A stretch of DNA of 64,000 nucleotides from Glycomyces sp. TRM65418 (GTDB taxonomy: Bacteria > Actinomycetota > Actinomycetes > Mycobacteriales > Micromonosporaceae): NCBI RefSeq assembly GCF_019710475.1, contig NZ_JAJFAX010000001.1:434001-498000 (forward strand). Direction: 5' to 3'. The position numbers were made by a program, and so were the translations under genes. The notes beneath the pieces are model-generated. The model saw only the letters and a list, made by a program, of their open reading frames with translations, ran no database searches and was not told the DNA's origin. Of this stretch, positions 8,922-19,698 are shown piece after piece (within the stretch, counting starts at the first letter, position 1; every line of letters begins with the position of its first letter).

Positions 8922-9635
8922 GTGAACGAACGGGAGACCACCAGGCGGAGGATCGTCGACGCCGCGGCGACACTGCTGGAAGAGCACGGCATCGACATGG
9001 TGACCACCCGGGCCGTCAGCGCCGCCGCGGGCGTCCAGCCGCCGACGATCTACCGGCTCTTCACCGACATGAGCGGCCTGCTGGAGGCCGTGGCGTCGCA
9101 GGGGTTCGACGACTACCTGGGGCGCAAGCACGCCGTGGCCCTGACCGACGACCCCGTCGAGGACCTGCGCAGCGGGTGGGACGTGCACGTCCAGTTCGGG
9201 CTCGAGAATCCGGCCCTCTACCTGCTCATGTACGGGCAGCGCACCCCGGGCCGCCACGCCGCCGCCGTGGAGCGGGCCGCCGAGCGGCTGCACCTGCTCG
9301 TCAGACGCGTCGCCGAGGCCGGAAGGCTCAAGGTCGCCGTCGAGACCGGCGCGGCGATGATCCACGCCGCCGGTTCGGGCCTCATGCTCAGTCTCATCGC
9401 GACGGACCCCGAAGACCGCGACCCCGACCTCTCACCGCGGCTGCGGGAGGCGATGATCGCCTCCATCACCGGCGAGGCGCGAGCGGAAGCACGGGACTGC
9501 GCCCAGCGCGCCGCCGGGTTGAAGGCGGTGCTCGACGAGGCGCCCGGGCTCCTCTCCCCCGGGGAGCGCGCCCTCCTCGGCGAGCTCCTGGACCGACTCG
9601 CGGACGCGCCGAGCGGGAGCGGACCGGAGACGTGA
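8922..9635 (+). CDS. TetR-family transcriptional regulator
   Basis: Deduced 237 residues. The N-terminal helix-turn-helix (about 5-55) contains RIVDAAATLLEEHGIDMVTT and a recognition helix in VSAAAGVQPPTIYRLFTDMS. The C-terminal ligand-binding region (60-237) is helical and divergent as usual. It is transcribed away from the SDR gene, with the palindrome TTGTTATC-N3-GATAACAA between them, so it most likely represses the SDR and itself. The GTG start lacks a Shine-Dalgarno and lies just after a -10-like TGTTAT. Confidence 0.92.
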   Translation: MNERETTRRRIVDAAATLLEEHGIDMVTTRAVSAAAGVQPPTIYRLFTDMSGLLEAVASQGFDDYLGRKHAVALTDDPVEDLRSGWDVHVQFGLENPALYLLMYGQRTPGRHAAAVERAAERLHLLVRRVAEAGRLKVAVETGAAMIHAAGSGLMLSLIATDPEDRDPDLSPRLREAMIASITGEARAEARDCAQRAAGLKAVLDEAPGLLSPGERALLGELLDRLADAPSGSGPET

Positions 9636-9696
9636 TCGCCGTGCGAGGGCCGGCGGCGGGCGGCGTCCTGCCGCCGTAGGGAGGGTCGACGAGCGA

Positions 9697-9726
9697 CGCG
9701 CCCGGCCGGGGTTCCGGCCGGGCGCG
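9697..9726. terminator. Bidirectional terminator between tetR and the VOC gene
   Basis: Thirteen-bp perfect arms (9697-9709, 9714-9726) with loop GGTT, placed between two convergent genes. Confidence 0.75.
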
Positions 9727-9739
9727 CTGTTCGAGTCGT

Positions 9740-10144
9740 CTACTGCTGCTTGATGCGGAGCATGTTGCCCGCCGGGTCGCGGAAGGCGCAGTCGCGGACG
9801 CCGTAGGGCTGGTCGGTCGGTTCCTGGACGACCTCGGCGCTCTCCTGGAGCTTCGCGAACACGCCGTCGAGGTCCGGCGTCGACAGGTTGATGCCGGCGT
9901 AGGTGCCCTTGGCCATCATCTCGGTGATGACGGTCCGCTCCTCGTCGGTGACGGCCGGATCCGCGGCGGGCGGGTGCAGGACGATGGAGACGTCGGGCTG
10001 GCCGACCGGGCCGACGGTGATCCAGCGCATCCCGTCGTAGCCGACGTCGCCCCGGACCTCGAAGCCGAGGAGGTCCCGGTAGAAGGCGAGCGCGGCGTCG
10101 GGGTCGTCGTGCGGCAGATATGCCTGGTAGATGTTGATGTCCAT
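9740..10144 (-). CDS. VOC-family (glyoxalase/bleomycin-resistance fold) protein
   Basis: A 134-residue single-unit VOC protein with two beta-alpha-beta-beta-beta modules. It has the typical opening IYQAYLPHDDPDAALAFYRD and closing YGVRDCAFRDPAGNMLRI, where the last segment carries the usual metal-ligand region. Members range from glyoxalases to dioxygenases and antibiotic-binding proteins, and the substrate cannot be told. The upstream AraC regulator ends 10 nt before its start on the same strand, so the two form an operon. Confidence 0.88.
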   Translation of the reverse strand: MDINIYQAYLPHDDPDAALAFYRDLLGFEVRGDVGYDGMRWITVGPVGQPDVSIVLHPPAADPAVTDEERTVITEMMAKGTYAGINLSTPDLDGVFAKLQESAEVVQEPTDQPYGVRDCAFRDPAGNMLRIKQQ

Positions 10145-10154
10145 GCCGGCAACC

Positions 10155-10598
<444 letters not shown>

Positions 10599-10638
10599 GT
10601 CGACATCATCGCACTCCGGGCCGACGCCGGCCGTGCAG

Positions 10639-10670
10639 CGGACCGCCCGCGGCGACGCGCGGGCGGTCCG
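10639..10670 (-). terminator. Terminator of the uvrA-like gene
   Basis: Twelve-bp perfect arms (10639-10650 and 10659-10670) with an 8-nt loop, 18 nt past the uvrA-like stop codon. Confidence 0.75.
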
Positions 10671-10688
10671 TGAGGCGGTTCGTCCGGG

Positions 10689-13067
<2,379 letters not shown>

Positions 13068-13101
13068 GGAGGCAACTGTAGAGCTCGGCCCCGACACGCA
13101 C

Positions 13102-13140
13102 TTCTCGAATCCTGATCGGTCGAGACGCGCATGCCGGGGC
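13102..13140 (-). pseudogene. Remnant of an AraC-type C-terminus upstream of the uvrA-like gene
   Basis: On the minus strand this stretch reads APACASRPIRIRE, which matches the tail of the AraC regulator at 10155 (LPACVAKRISRPIRNRE) with a 4-residue gap. At DNA level 13101-13122 equals 10178-10199 with one mismatch in 22. It looks like the 3' stub of a lost araC-like gene, or the scar of a recombination that placed the uvrA-like gene here. Confidence 0.5.
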
Positions 13141-13166
13141 CTGCGACGACGTCGGTGCGTCGGTCG

Positions 13167-14123
13167 TTATTCGGCGGTGAGTCGTGCGAGGCGCTCGGGC
13201 GTGGGCCATTTGGCGTCGGTGACCCAGCCGGCCTGCTCCATCAACCAGATGATCCGCGCCGAGGTGTCGATCTGCCCCCGCTTGACCCCGTGCCGGGCAC
13301 TGGTCGGGTCGGCGTGGTGGGAGTTGTGCCACGACTCGCCGCCCGAGATGAGGGCCAGGGGCCAGAAGTTCGCGGCCTTGTCCCGGCTCTTGAACGGGCG
13401 CTCCCCGATCATGTGGCAGATCGAGTTCGTCGACCACGTCGCGTGGTGCAACGCCGAGACCCGCACCAGGCTGGCCCAGAAGAACGCGGTGAGCGCGCCC
13501 TGCCACGACATCGTGATGAGCCCGCCCAGGAGCGCCGGGAGGAGGAACGTCGCCACCGTCCACACCCAGAACAGCCGGTCGATCTTGACCAGGTCGCGGT
13601 CCTTGAGCAGGTCGGGCGCGAACCGCTCCTCGTTGGTGGTGTTGCGGGCCTGGAACATCCAGCCCATGTGCGCGTGCCAGAAGCCCTTGCTCAACGCCCA
13701 GGCGGAGGTGCCGAACAGCCACGGCGAATGCGGGTCGCCCTCCTTGTCGGAGAACGCGTGGTGGCGGCGGTGGTCGGCCACCCAGGTGATCAGCGGCCCC
13801 TGCACCGACATCGACCCCAGGATCGCCAAAGCGATCTTCACCGGCCGGTTCGGCTTGAAGGAGCTGTGCGTGAACAACCGGTGGAACCCGATCGTCACCC
13901 CGTGCAGGGTCAGCACGTAGAACCCGACGGCGATCGCGACATCGGTCCAGGACAGCAGCCCGGTCGTCCACGCGAACGGCACCGCCGCCGCCAACGCCGC
14001 CATCGGCACCAGCAGGAAGAGGTAGACGAGGGATTGCCGTCCGGCGTCGCGAACGTCGCCGTGGATGGGTTTGGGACCGGCGGGCGCCTTCCCTGCGGGC
14101 AGGGTCTGCGTGATGGTGGCCAT
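13167..14123 (-). CDS. Acyl-CoA/fatty acid desaturase (delta-9 type)
   Basis: Integral-membrane di-iron desaturase of 318 residues that introduces a double bond into a fatty acyl chain, tuning membrane fluidity. The three His boxes are present in order: HRLFTH, HRRHH and HNSHH. Hydrophobic segments SLVYLFLLVPMAALAAAVPF and DVAIAVGFYVLTLHG near the N-terminus and a second pair (about 180-225) give the usual four-helix topology. ATG 14123 is chosen, with GAGGA about 8 nt upstream; a longer frame exists but its extra residues are not desaturase-like. Probably monocistronic. Confidence 0.93.
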   Translation of the reverse strand: MATITQTLPAGKAPAGPKPIHGDVRDAGRQSLVYLFLLVPMAALAAAVPFAWTTGLLSWTDVAIAVGFYVLTLHGVTIGFHRLFTHSSFKPNRPVKIALAILGSMSVQGPLITWVADHRRHHAFSDKEGDPHSPWLFGTSAWALSKGFWHAHMGWMFQARNTTNEERFAPDLLKDRDLVKIDRLFWVWTVATFLLPALLGGLITMSWQGALTAFFWASLVRVSALHHATWSTNSICHMIGERPFKSRDKAANFWPLALISGGESWHNSHHADPTSARHGVKRGQIDTSARIIWLMEQAGWVTDAKWPTPERLARLTAE

Positions 14124-14323
14124 CGCACGTCCTCGCTTTCGATTCGTCCGACGGTTCAATCGTCGTCCGGCGCGGTCGCCGATGCAGTGGGGCGGATCAG
14201 TGCATTTCGCACCATTGACGCCCCTCGTCACAGGGGACCTACCCCTACCCTCGAACGACCCGTCCGGTGCGCGGGCGCGCCGAGCGTGCCGAACCGGCGT
14301 GCGGGGACGAAGGGGCCTGCCGG

Positions 14324-14965
14324 TCAGTTGCCTTCGAGGTAGGCGAGGACGGCGAGGACGCGGCGGTTGTCGTCCTCGGACTGGCCGAGGCCGAGCTTGC
14401 GGAACACGTTCGCGGAGTGCTTGCCGACGGCCTTCTCGGTGATGAACAGGCTCGCGGCGATGGCGGCGTTGGTGCGGCCCTCGGCCATGAGGCCCAGGAC
14501 CTCGAGTTCGCGCGGGGTGAGCGCGTCGAGCCGGTTCTGCTGCCTGCCGAGCAGGCGGGCGACCACTTCGGGGTCCATGGCGGTGCCGCCGGCGGCGACG
14601 CGGCGGAGGGCCTCGATGAACTCGGTGATGTTGGAGACGCGGTCTTTGAGGAGGTAGCCCACGCCGCCGCGGCGGTCGCCGAGGAGTTCGCGGGCGTAGA
14701 GCTGCTCGACGTACTGCGAGAGCACCAGGATCGGCAGGGCCGGGATGTGGCGGCGGGCCTCGATGGCGGCGCGCAGGCCCTCGTCGGTGAACGTCGGCGG
14801 GAGGCGGATGTCGACCACGGCGACGTCGGGTCGGTGCTTGAGCAGGGCGGCGGCCAGCGAGGGCCCGTTGTCGACGGCCTCCACGACGGTGAAGTCGTGG
14901 GCCTCGAGCATGCGGGTGAGCCCGTCGCGCAGCAGCGAGTGGTCTTCGGCGAGGACGACGTCCAT
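14324..14965 (-). CDS. NarL/LuxR-type response regulator
   Basis: Deduced 213 residues. The receiver domain (1-120) has the acidic pair AEDH, phospho-acceptor Asp in AVVDIRLPP, and the conserved Lys in LLKDRV. A LuxR-type helix-turn-helix (about 145-205) contains LTPRELEVLGLMAEGRTNAA and KAVGKHSANVFRKLGL. ATG 14965 has GAGGAG nearby. The partner kinase gene ends 56 nt upstream on the same strand. Confidence 0.93.
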   Translation of the reverse strand: MDVVLAEDHSLLRDGLTRMLEAHDFTVVEAVDNGPSLAAALLKHRPDVAVVDIRLPPTFTDEGLRAAIEARRHIPALPILVLSQYVEQLYARELLGDRRGGVGYLLKDRVSNITEFIEALRRVAAGGTAMDPEVVARLLGRQQNRLDALTPRELEVLGLMAEGRTNAAIAASLFITEKAVGKHSANVFRKLGLGQSEDDNRRVLAVLAYLEGN

Positions 14966-15021
14966 GATGCTCCTCAGGCTCCGTTTCGGCGGCGGCCGGC
15001 TCAGTCCGGCCGCGGCTCGAT

Positions 15022-16305
15022 TCAATTATCGGCGCCGCGGACGTCGACCACCACGGCGGGCATCGTCATCGTGACGGTGGTGGGTCCGCCCGGCGGGCTG
15101 TCGACCTCCACGGTGCCGTCGAACGCGGCGAGGCGGCGGCGCACGCCGTCGAGTCCGCCGCCGGGCGCGAAGGTCGCCCCGCCGACGCCGTCGTCGCGCA
15201 CCTCGATGACCACCTTCTGGCCGAAGCGGCCCACGACGACCTGCACCTGCCCGGCCTCGGCGTGCTTGGTGATGTTCGTGAGGACCTCGTTGGTGGCGAA
15301 GTAGGCCGCGGCCTCCAGCGGCGCGGGCAGCTTGTCCGCGAGCCGGTCGACGACGGAGACCGGCAGCGGGTGGTCGAGCGCCATCGCCTGCAGCGCTCCG
15401 GTGAAGCCCCGGTCCGCGAGCACGGGCGGGTGGATGCCGCGCACGAGCTGGCGGATCTCCTCCAGCGCGTCGGAGCAGGCCTGGCGGGCCTCGCCCACGA
15501 GGGCGGCGGCCTGGTCGGGCCGGCCGTGCTGCAGCAGCTCCTCGGCCATGCCGAGGGTGAGGCTGAGGGCGGCGATGCGGGCCTGCGCGCCGTCGTGGAG
15601 GTCGCGTTCTATGCGGCGCAGCTCGGCGGCGGCGTGGTCGGCGGTCTGGTCGCGGGCCTGCCGCAGCTCCGAGACGCGCGCGGTGAGCAGGGCCTTCGAC
15701 GTCGGTCCGAGCAGGAGCACGCCGAGATGCGAGTACCAGCGCAGGAAGAGTTCGCCCCAGCGCCACCACGCGACCCCGCACGCGAGCGCGAGCGGCACGA
15801 GCATGAGCGTCTTGGCGGGCGTGTCGAAGTCGTAGAAGCCGAAGTCGTTGACGAACGGGCTCTGCGCGGAGCGGAAGACCGTGACGAGCAGGACCGGCTG
15901 CACGAGGTAGTAGACGGCGACGCTGAAGACGCCGAGATAGAGCAGGTTCACGAGGAACCCGAGGGTCGCGTCGATCGCGAGCCACGCGAAGTCGCGCCAG
16001 GTGGCGGCCTCGCGGATGAGCCACAGGGCCTGCTGGTCGATCCGGCCCTTCGCGCGGGGCCGGTACGGGGCCGGGATGGTGATGCCGAGCTGCTCGCCGA
16101 TGATGCGCCGCTGGGTGTTGGCCCAGAAGCGGATGGCGAGGAGGACGGCGACGGCGACGGGGATGCCGATCCAGAAGATGACGAACACGCCGGTGACGAT
16201 CGCGGCGGCCAGGAGGGCTCCCGCGACGAGTGTGAGGCTGAATCGCAGGACCGACCAGCCCGGAAGGGCCAGTCGCCGCGTGATGGGATTGGCCGGCATC
16301 GACAT
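15022..16305 (-). CDS. Sensor histidine kinase (HisKA_3, NarX/DesK-like)
   Basis: Deduced 427 residues. The N-terminal half has about four to six membrane helices (for example LVAGALLAAAIVTGVFVIFW and LVNLLYLGVFSVAVYYLVQP). The dimerisation/phosphoacceptor motif ERDLHDGAQARIAALSLTLG with the His follows, then a HATPase with NEVLTNITKHA (N box) and RDDGVGG (G1). First gene of a two-gene operon with the response regulator. The signal is unknown; the neighbouring desaturase gene invites comparison with DesK, which senses membrane order, but that is only inference. Confidence 0.93.
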   Translation of the reverse strand: MSMPANPITRRLALPGWSVLRFSLTLVAGALLAAAIVTGVFVIFWIGIPVAVAVLLAIRFWANTQRRIIGEQLGITIPAPYRPRAKGRIDQQALWLIREAATWRDFAWLAIDATLGFLVNLLYLGVFSVAVYYLVQPVLLVTVFRSAQSPFVNDFGFYDFDTPAKTLMLVPLALACGVAWWRWGELFLRWYSHLGVLLLGPTSKALLTARVSELRQARDQTADHAAAELRRIERDLHDGAQARIAALSLTLGMAEELLQHGRPDQAAALVGEARQACSDALEEIRQLVRGIHPPVLADRGFTGALQAMALDHPLPVSVVDRLADKLPAPLEAAAYFATNEVLTNITKHAEAGQVQVVVGRFGQKVVIEVRDDGVGGATFAPGGGLDGVRRRLAAFDGTVEVDSPPGGPTTVTMTMPAVVVDVRGADN

Positions 16306-16428
16306 GATGCGCTGAAGCCTACCCTCCGGGTCGCGAGGATCGATGCCGCTGCCTGCGGTGTCACGGCGTGCCGTGCTCCGGTGACTAGGCTGAGGGCCTG
16401 TCTTTCCTTACGCGTGAGAGGAACCGGT

Positions 16429-17232
16429 ATGGGCGAGGGGACGTGGGCGCTGGTCACGGGCGCTTCGGGGGGCATCGGGGAGGCCTTCGCCCGGCAGCTG
16501 GCGGCCCGCGGCCACGGCGTGGTCCTCGTGGCCAGGTCGGAGCGGAAGCTCACCGCGCTGGCGGCGGAGCTGCACGAGCGGCACGGGGTCGACACGATGG
16601 TCCTCACGCAGGATCTGGCGAAGCCGGGGGCGGCCGAGCAGATCGCGGACGCGGTGTCGGTGGCCGGGATCCGGATCGAGACGCTGGTGAACAACGCCGG
16701 GATCGGCACGTTCGGCCGGGACGCGGAGATCCCCGCCGACTACAACCGCGACGTGGCGATGGTGAACGTCGTGGCGGTGGCGGACCTGGTGCAGCGGTTC
16801 CTGCCCGGCATGGTCGAACGCGGCCGGGGCGCGGTGGTGAACGTGGCGTCGATGGCGGGCTTCCAGGCGCAGCCGTACATGGCGCTGTACGCGGCGACGA
16901 AGGCGTTCGTCGTGAACTACAGCCTCGGCCTGTGGGTGGAGACCAAGGACACGGGCGTGAAGGTGCTGGCGGTGTGCCCGGGGCCGGTCGACACGGACTT
17001 CCCGATCGCGAACGGCATCAAGTACGACGAGCGCCGCCTGGGGTGGCTGCTGGCGGACCCCGAGAAGGTCGTCCGGCAGGCGCTGCGGGCCCTCGACCGC
17101 GACAGGGGCTATGTGGTGCCGGACTGGCGGAACTGGCCCGAGGCGCATCTGCTCCCCCGCCGGCCGCGGCGGCTCGTGGCCCGGCTCATCGGCCTGGTGC
17201 TCCGGCGGTTCGCGGACTATCAGCGGGGGTGA
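16429..17232 (+). CDS. Short-chain dehydrogenase
   Basis: Deduced 267 residues. Glycine motif TGASGGIGEAFARQ (11-24), NNAG at about 86-89, catalytic Ser in VNVASMAG and YAATKAFVVNYS (YxxxK). The form is that of SDRs which reduce 3-oxoacyl or retinol-like lipids; the C-terminal basic, hydrophobic tail (RRPRRLVARLIGLVLRRFA) may bind membranes. ATG 16429 has AGAGGA about 7 nt upstream. Divergent from the histidine kinase gene 123 bp away. Confidence 0.9.
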   Translation: MGEGTWALVTGASGGIGEAFARQLAARGHGVVLVARSERKLTALAAELHERHGVDTMVLTQDLAKPGAAEQIADAVSVAGIRIETLVNNAGIGTFGRDAEIPADYNRDVAMVNVVAVADLVQRFLPGMVERGRGAVVNVASMAGFQAQPYMALYAATKAFVVNYSLGLWVETKDTGVKVLAVCPGPVDTDFPIANGIKYDERRLGWLLADPEKVVRQALRALDRDRGYVVPDWRNWPEAHLLPRRPRRLVARLIGLVLRRFADYQRG

Positions 17233-17271
17233 CCGCGCCTTCGCGGCTCGGCGTTCGACGAGCCGTCCGGC

Positions 17272-17304
17272 GGGGCGCCCCGGTCTCGGAGACCGGGGCG
17301 CCCC
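17272..17304. terminator. Bidirectional terminator
   Basis: Perfect 16-bp arms (17272-17287 and 17289-17304) with a single unpaired base between them, located between the convergent SDR and secreted-protein genes. Confidence 0.8.
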
Positions 17305-17346
17305 TCACTCGATCGGCGGGCCGGGCGGGGCCGAGTCGATCGGGCC

Positions 17347-17796
17347 TTATGCCTTGATCGACGGGCTGTACTCGTGCCACTTGTAGGTGCCGCTCTGCGA
17401 GGCCCAGATGTGGACTCGGAACGTCGCGCCCTCGGCGACGTTGCGGTCGCAGACCGTCCTGCCCCCGGAGGAGTTGCCGGTGCTGGTGTCGTCGAAGCAG
17501 ACGCCGCCGTGGTTCTTCCAGTACTGGTACCCGGCGGGGTCCCAGGTGAGCACCTGGAGCTGCGCGCGGGTGCCCCAGCCGTCCGCGCGGAAGTCCTCGA
17601 CCACGAGGTTCTCCCCGTAGCTCCGGGTTTCGGCGACACCGCCGTTGTTGACGTGGGCGGGGTTCTTCCACCACGCCCAGGTGTGGTTCGGCTCGGCGGC
17701 GTGGGCGGCGCTGGGGGCCAGCCCCACGGCCACCAGGATGCCCGCCGCGAGGGCGATGAGGGCGTGCCTGACGTTCTTGCGCGAACGGATTCGCAT
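17347..17796 (-). CDS. Small secreted protein of unknown function
   Basis: Deduced 149 residues with a textbook signal peptide: basic RIRSRKNVRH, hydrophobic ALIALAAGILVAVGLAP and a SAAHAAE cleavage region near residue 34. The mature part (about 115 residues) is rich in Trp, Tyr and Gly, with two Cys (VCFDD, TVCDR) likely forming one disulfide. It looks like a small beta-rich extracellular domain. No family recognised. GGAG precedes ATG 17796. Confidence 0.8.
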   Translation of the reverse strand: MRIRSRKNVRHALIALAAGILVAVGLAPSAAHAAEPNHTWAWWKNPAHVNNGGVAETRSYGENLVVEDFRADGWGTRAQLQVLTWDPAGYQYWKNHGGVCFDDTSTGNSSGGRTVCDRNVAEGATFRVHIWASQSGTYKWHEYSPSIKA

Positions 17797-17888
17797 GGAC
17801 TCTCCAGTCTCTGCTTGTCGCAGTCGTAACGGATGCGGGGATCGTCATCCCTCTATACGCGGCGACAGCGTGGGAGCGTTGCACCGAA

Positions 17889-17905
17889 CTGAAGATTTTC
17901 TTCAG
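17889..17905. promoter_or_regulatory. AT-rich inverted repeat upstream of the secreted-protein gene
   Basis: CTGAAGATTTTCTTCAG (7-bp arms, TTT spacer) about 93 bp upstream of the secreted protein start, in a locally AT-rich patch. The position and symmetry fit an operator. The regulator is not identifiable from the window. Confidence 0.35.
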
Positions 17906-17956
17906 AAATCTATCGACTGATGCCAAGGAATCACCAAACGCTCCGCGCCTGGAGCA

Positions 17957-17995
17957 GGCCGGGCCCCCGGCCGCCTGGCGGCCGGGGGCCCGGCC
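17957..17995 (-). terminator. Terminator of the heptose/glycan operon
   Basis: Perfect 19-bp GC-rich arms (17957-17975 and 17977-17995) around a single T, 6 nt beyond the stop of the last gene of the leftward glycan operon. Confidence 0.8.
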
Positions 17996-18000
17996 GCGGT

Positions 18001-19011
18001 TCAGAACGGGTAGCGCTCCAGGAGCTTGCGGGCCTGTTCGAGCACGTCGCGCTTGTCGAGCTCGAGCAGGCCGGGGTCGGGGCGGTCGCCGAGGGCGTCG
18101 CCGGTGCGCCCCGCCCAGAGGGCCCGGTGGCGGCGCCGCCACGGCGGCGGCCCCCACAGCGTCGGCGGCATGGGTCCGAACAGGACGACCGAGGGCGTGC
18201 CGAACGCGGTCGCCATGTGCGCGACGCCCGTGTCCCCGCAGACCACGAGCCGCGCCGAGGCGATGATCGCCGCCAGCTCCTCCAGGCCGGTGTGACCCGC
18301 GAGCACCCGCCAGGGCGCGATGCCGCCCGCGGCGGCCACGGAGCGGGCGAGACCGATCTCGTCGGCGCTGCCGGTGATGGTGATGTCGTGCCCGTCGTCC
18401 TGGAGTTCCCTCGCGACCCAGGCGAAGCGGTCGGCGGGCCAGCGCCGCGCCGCTGCCGCCGCGCCCGGGTGGACCACCACGGTGCCCACGTGCGGGGTCG
18501 GCGTGGGCGGCGGCGCGAGCAGGAGGTCGGTGGGGTCCGCGGTGATGCCGGACTGGTCGAGCAGGCGGCACCAGCGGTCGATCTCGTGGAGTTCGGGCCG
18601 CCAGGGCGGGCCCGGGACCTCGGGGACCTCGGGATGGCCGTGCGCGATGAGCGACGAGGGCCGGACGCCGAGGAGGTCGCGGACGCTCTCGGGGCCGCAG
18701 CCGTGCAGGTTGACGGCCAGGTCGGGAGCCGCGCTGTGCCAGGCGAGGCCGCCGAGGCCGGTCGTCGGGTGGAGCCGGTCGACGGCCTCCACGAGGTCGG
18801 CGAGCGGCCGCAGCGCCTCGGGCGCCGCCAGGACGATCCGCTTGTCGGGGAAGGCCCGGCGCAGCGCCCGGAGGGCGGGGACGGCGGTGAGGAGGTCGCC
18901 GACCCCGAGGGCCCGCAGGACGAGGACGGTGCCCCCCAGGGTGGGGTCGTCCTCAGGGGGTCTGAGCGGTTCCTCGGCGCCGGCGGGGTCGGGGTGGAGG
19001 GTTACGGCCAC
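18001..19011 (-). CDS. Glycosyltransferase family 9 (heptosyltransferase-like)
   Basis: Deduced 336 residues. The N-terminal half opens with LVLRALGVGDLLTAVPALRA, the GT9 acceptor-domain motif with GD. The C-terminal half has the ADP-sugar-binding features TVVVHPGAAAAARRWPADRF and CGDTGVAHMATAFGTPSVVL, as in WaaC/WaaF/WaaQ heptosyltransferases. GT9 enzymes use ADP-heptose. With gmhA and hldE in the same operon the likely donor is made locally and the acceptor is an unknown cell-surface glycan. Last gene of the operon; its start overlaps the preceding SDR by 10 nt. Confidence 0.9.
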   Translation of the reverse strand: MAVTLHPDPAGAEEPLRPPEDDPTLGGTVLVLRALGVGDLLTAVPALRALRRAFPDKRIVLAAPEALRPLADLVEAVDRLHPTTGLGGLAWHSAAPDLAVNLHGCGPESVRDLLGVRPSSLIAHGHPEVPEVPGPPWRPELHEIDRWCRLLDQSGITADPTDLLLAPPPTPTPHVGTVVVHPGAAAAARRWPADRFAWVARELQDDGHDITITGSADEIGLARSVAAAGGIAPWRVLAGHTGLEELAAIIASARLVVCGDTGVAHMATAFGTPSVVLFGPMPPTLWGPPPWRRRHRALWAGRTGDALGDRPDPGLLELDKRDVLEQARKLLERYPF

Positions 19012-19685
19012 GAGGTCTCCTCCGACGAGCAGATGACCAGTTCGCGCACCTCGCAGCCGGGGGGCTGGGCGAGCGCGAAGAGGACGGCGTTGGCGACGTC
19101 CCGCGGGTCGTTGAGCTTGGCGGTGGGACCGGGCTTGTACTGCTCCGGGCGGCCGTCGAAGAAGGCCGTGCGCATGCCGCCGGGGACGAGGAGCGTGACG
19201 CGGACGCGCCCGGCGGTCTCGGCGGCGAGCGCGCGCGTGAACCCGACGACGCCGAACTTGGAGGCGCAGTAGGCGGTCGCGTCGGCGACGGCGTTGAAGC
19301 CGAGCGTGGACGCGCAGGTGATCACGGCCCCTTGGGTCTCGGTGAGGTGCGGGAGCGCGGCGCGGACGACGGCGGCGGTGCCGATGAGGTTGACCTTGAC
19401 GACCTGCTCCCAGGCGTCGGCCTCGATGTCCGCGAGCTTGCCGCAGGCGTCCGTCCCGGCGGCGCAGAAGACCGCGTCGAGGCCGCCGGCCTGGACGGCG
19501 AGTTCCTCGACGGCCTGCGCGGCGGCCTTGGAGTCGGCGAGGTCGGCGCGGCGGAAGGGCCAGTCGGCGTCGGGTACGTCGCGGTCGATGACGAGCGGGA
19601 CGCCGCCGGCCTTGGCGACGGCTTCGGCGGTCGCGGCGCCGAGTCCGGAGGCGCCGCCGGTGATGAGGACGTTTCCTGGCTGCAT
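19002..19685 (-). CDS. SDR oxidoreductase in the heptose operon
   Basis: Deduced 227-residue classical SDR. Glycine motif TGGASGLGAATAEAV, CAAGTDACGKL in place of the usual NNAG (so the Asn is not conserved), catalytic Ser in ITCASTLG and YCASKFGVVGF (YxxxK). It ends with a hydrophobic/Trp tail. It is too short and of the wrong subfamily to be the extended-SDR epimerase HldD. It may act on a sugar or lipid precursor of the glycan. Positioned 13 nt after hldE and overlapping the GT9 gene by 10 nt. Confidence 0.85.
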   Translation of the reverse strand: MQPGNVLITGGASGLGAATAEAVAKAGGVPLVIDRDVPDADWPFRRADLADSKAAAQAVEELAVQAGGLDAVFCAAGTDACGKLADIEADAWEQVVKVNLIGTAAVVRAALPHLTETQGAVITCASTLGFNAVADATAYCASKFGVVGFTRALAAETAGRVRVTLLVPGGMRTAFFDGRPEQYKPGPTAKLNDPRDVANAVLFALAQPPGCEVRELVICSSEETSWP

Positions 19686-19698
19686 GGTGGTCCCTTCG

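Noticed and set aside
17957..17995. REP-like repeat element
   Set aside because: The hairpin sequence occurs once in this window and lies exactly after an operon, so it is better explained as a terminator.
19002..19685. HldD epimerase
   Set aside because: It is an 80-residue shorter classical SDR with YCASK; the HldD family is an extended SDR of about 310 residues.
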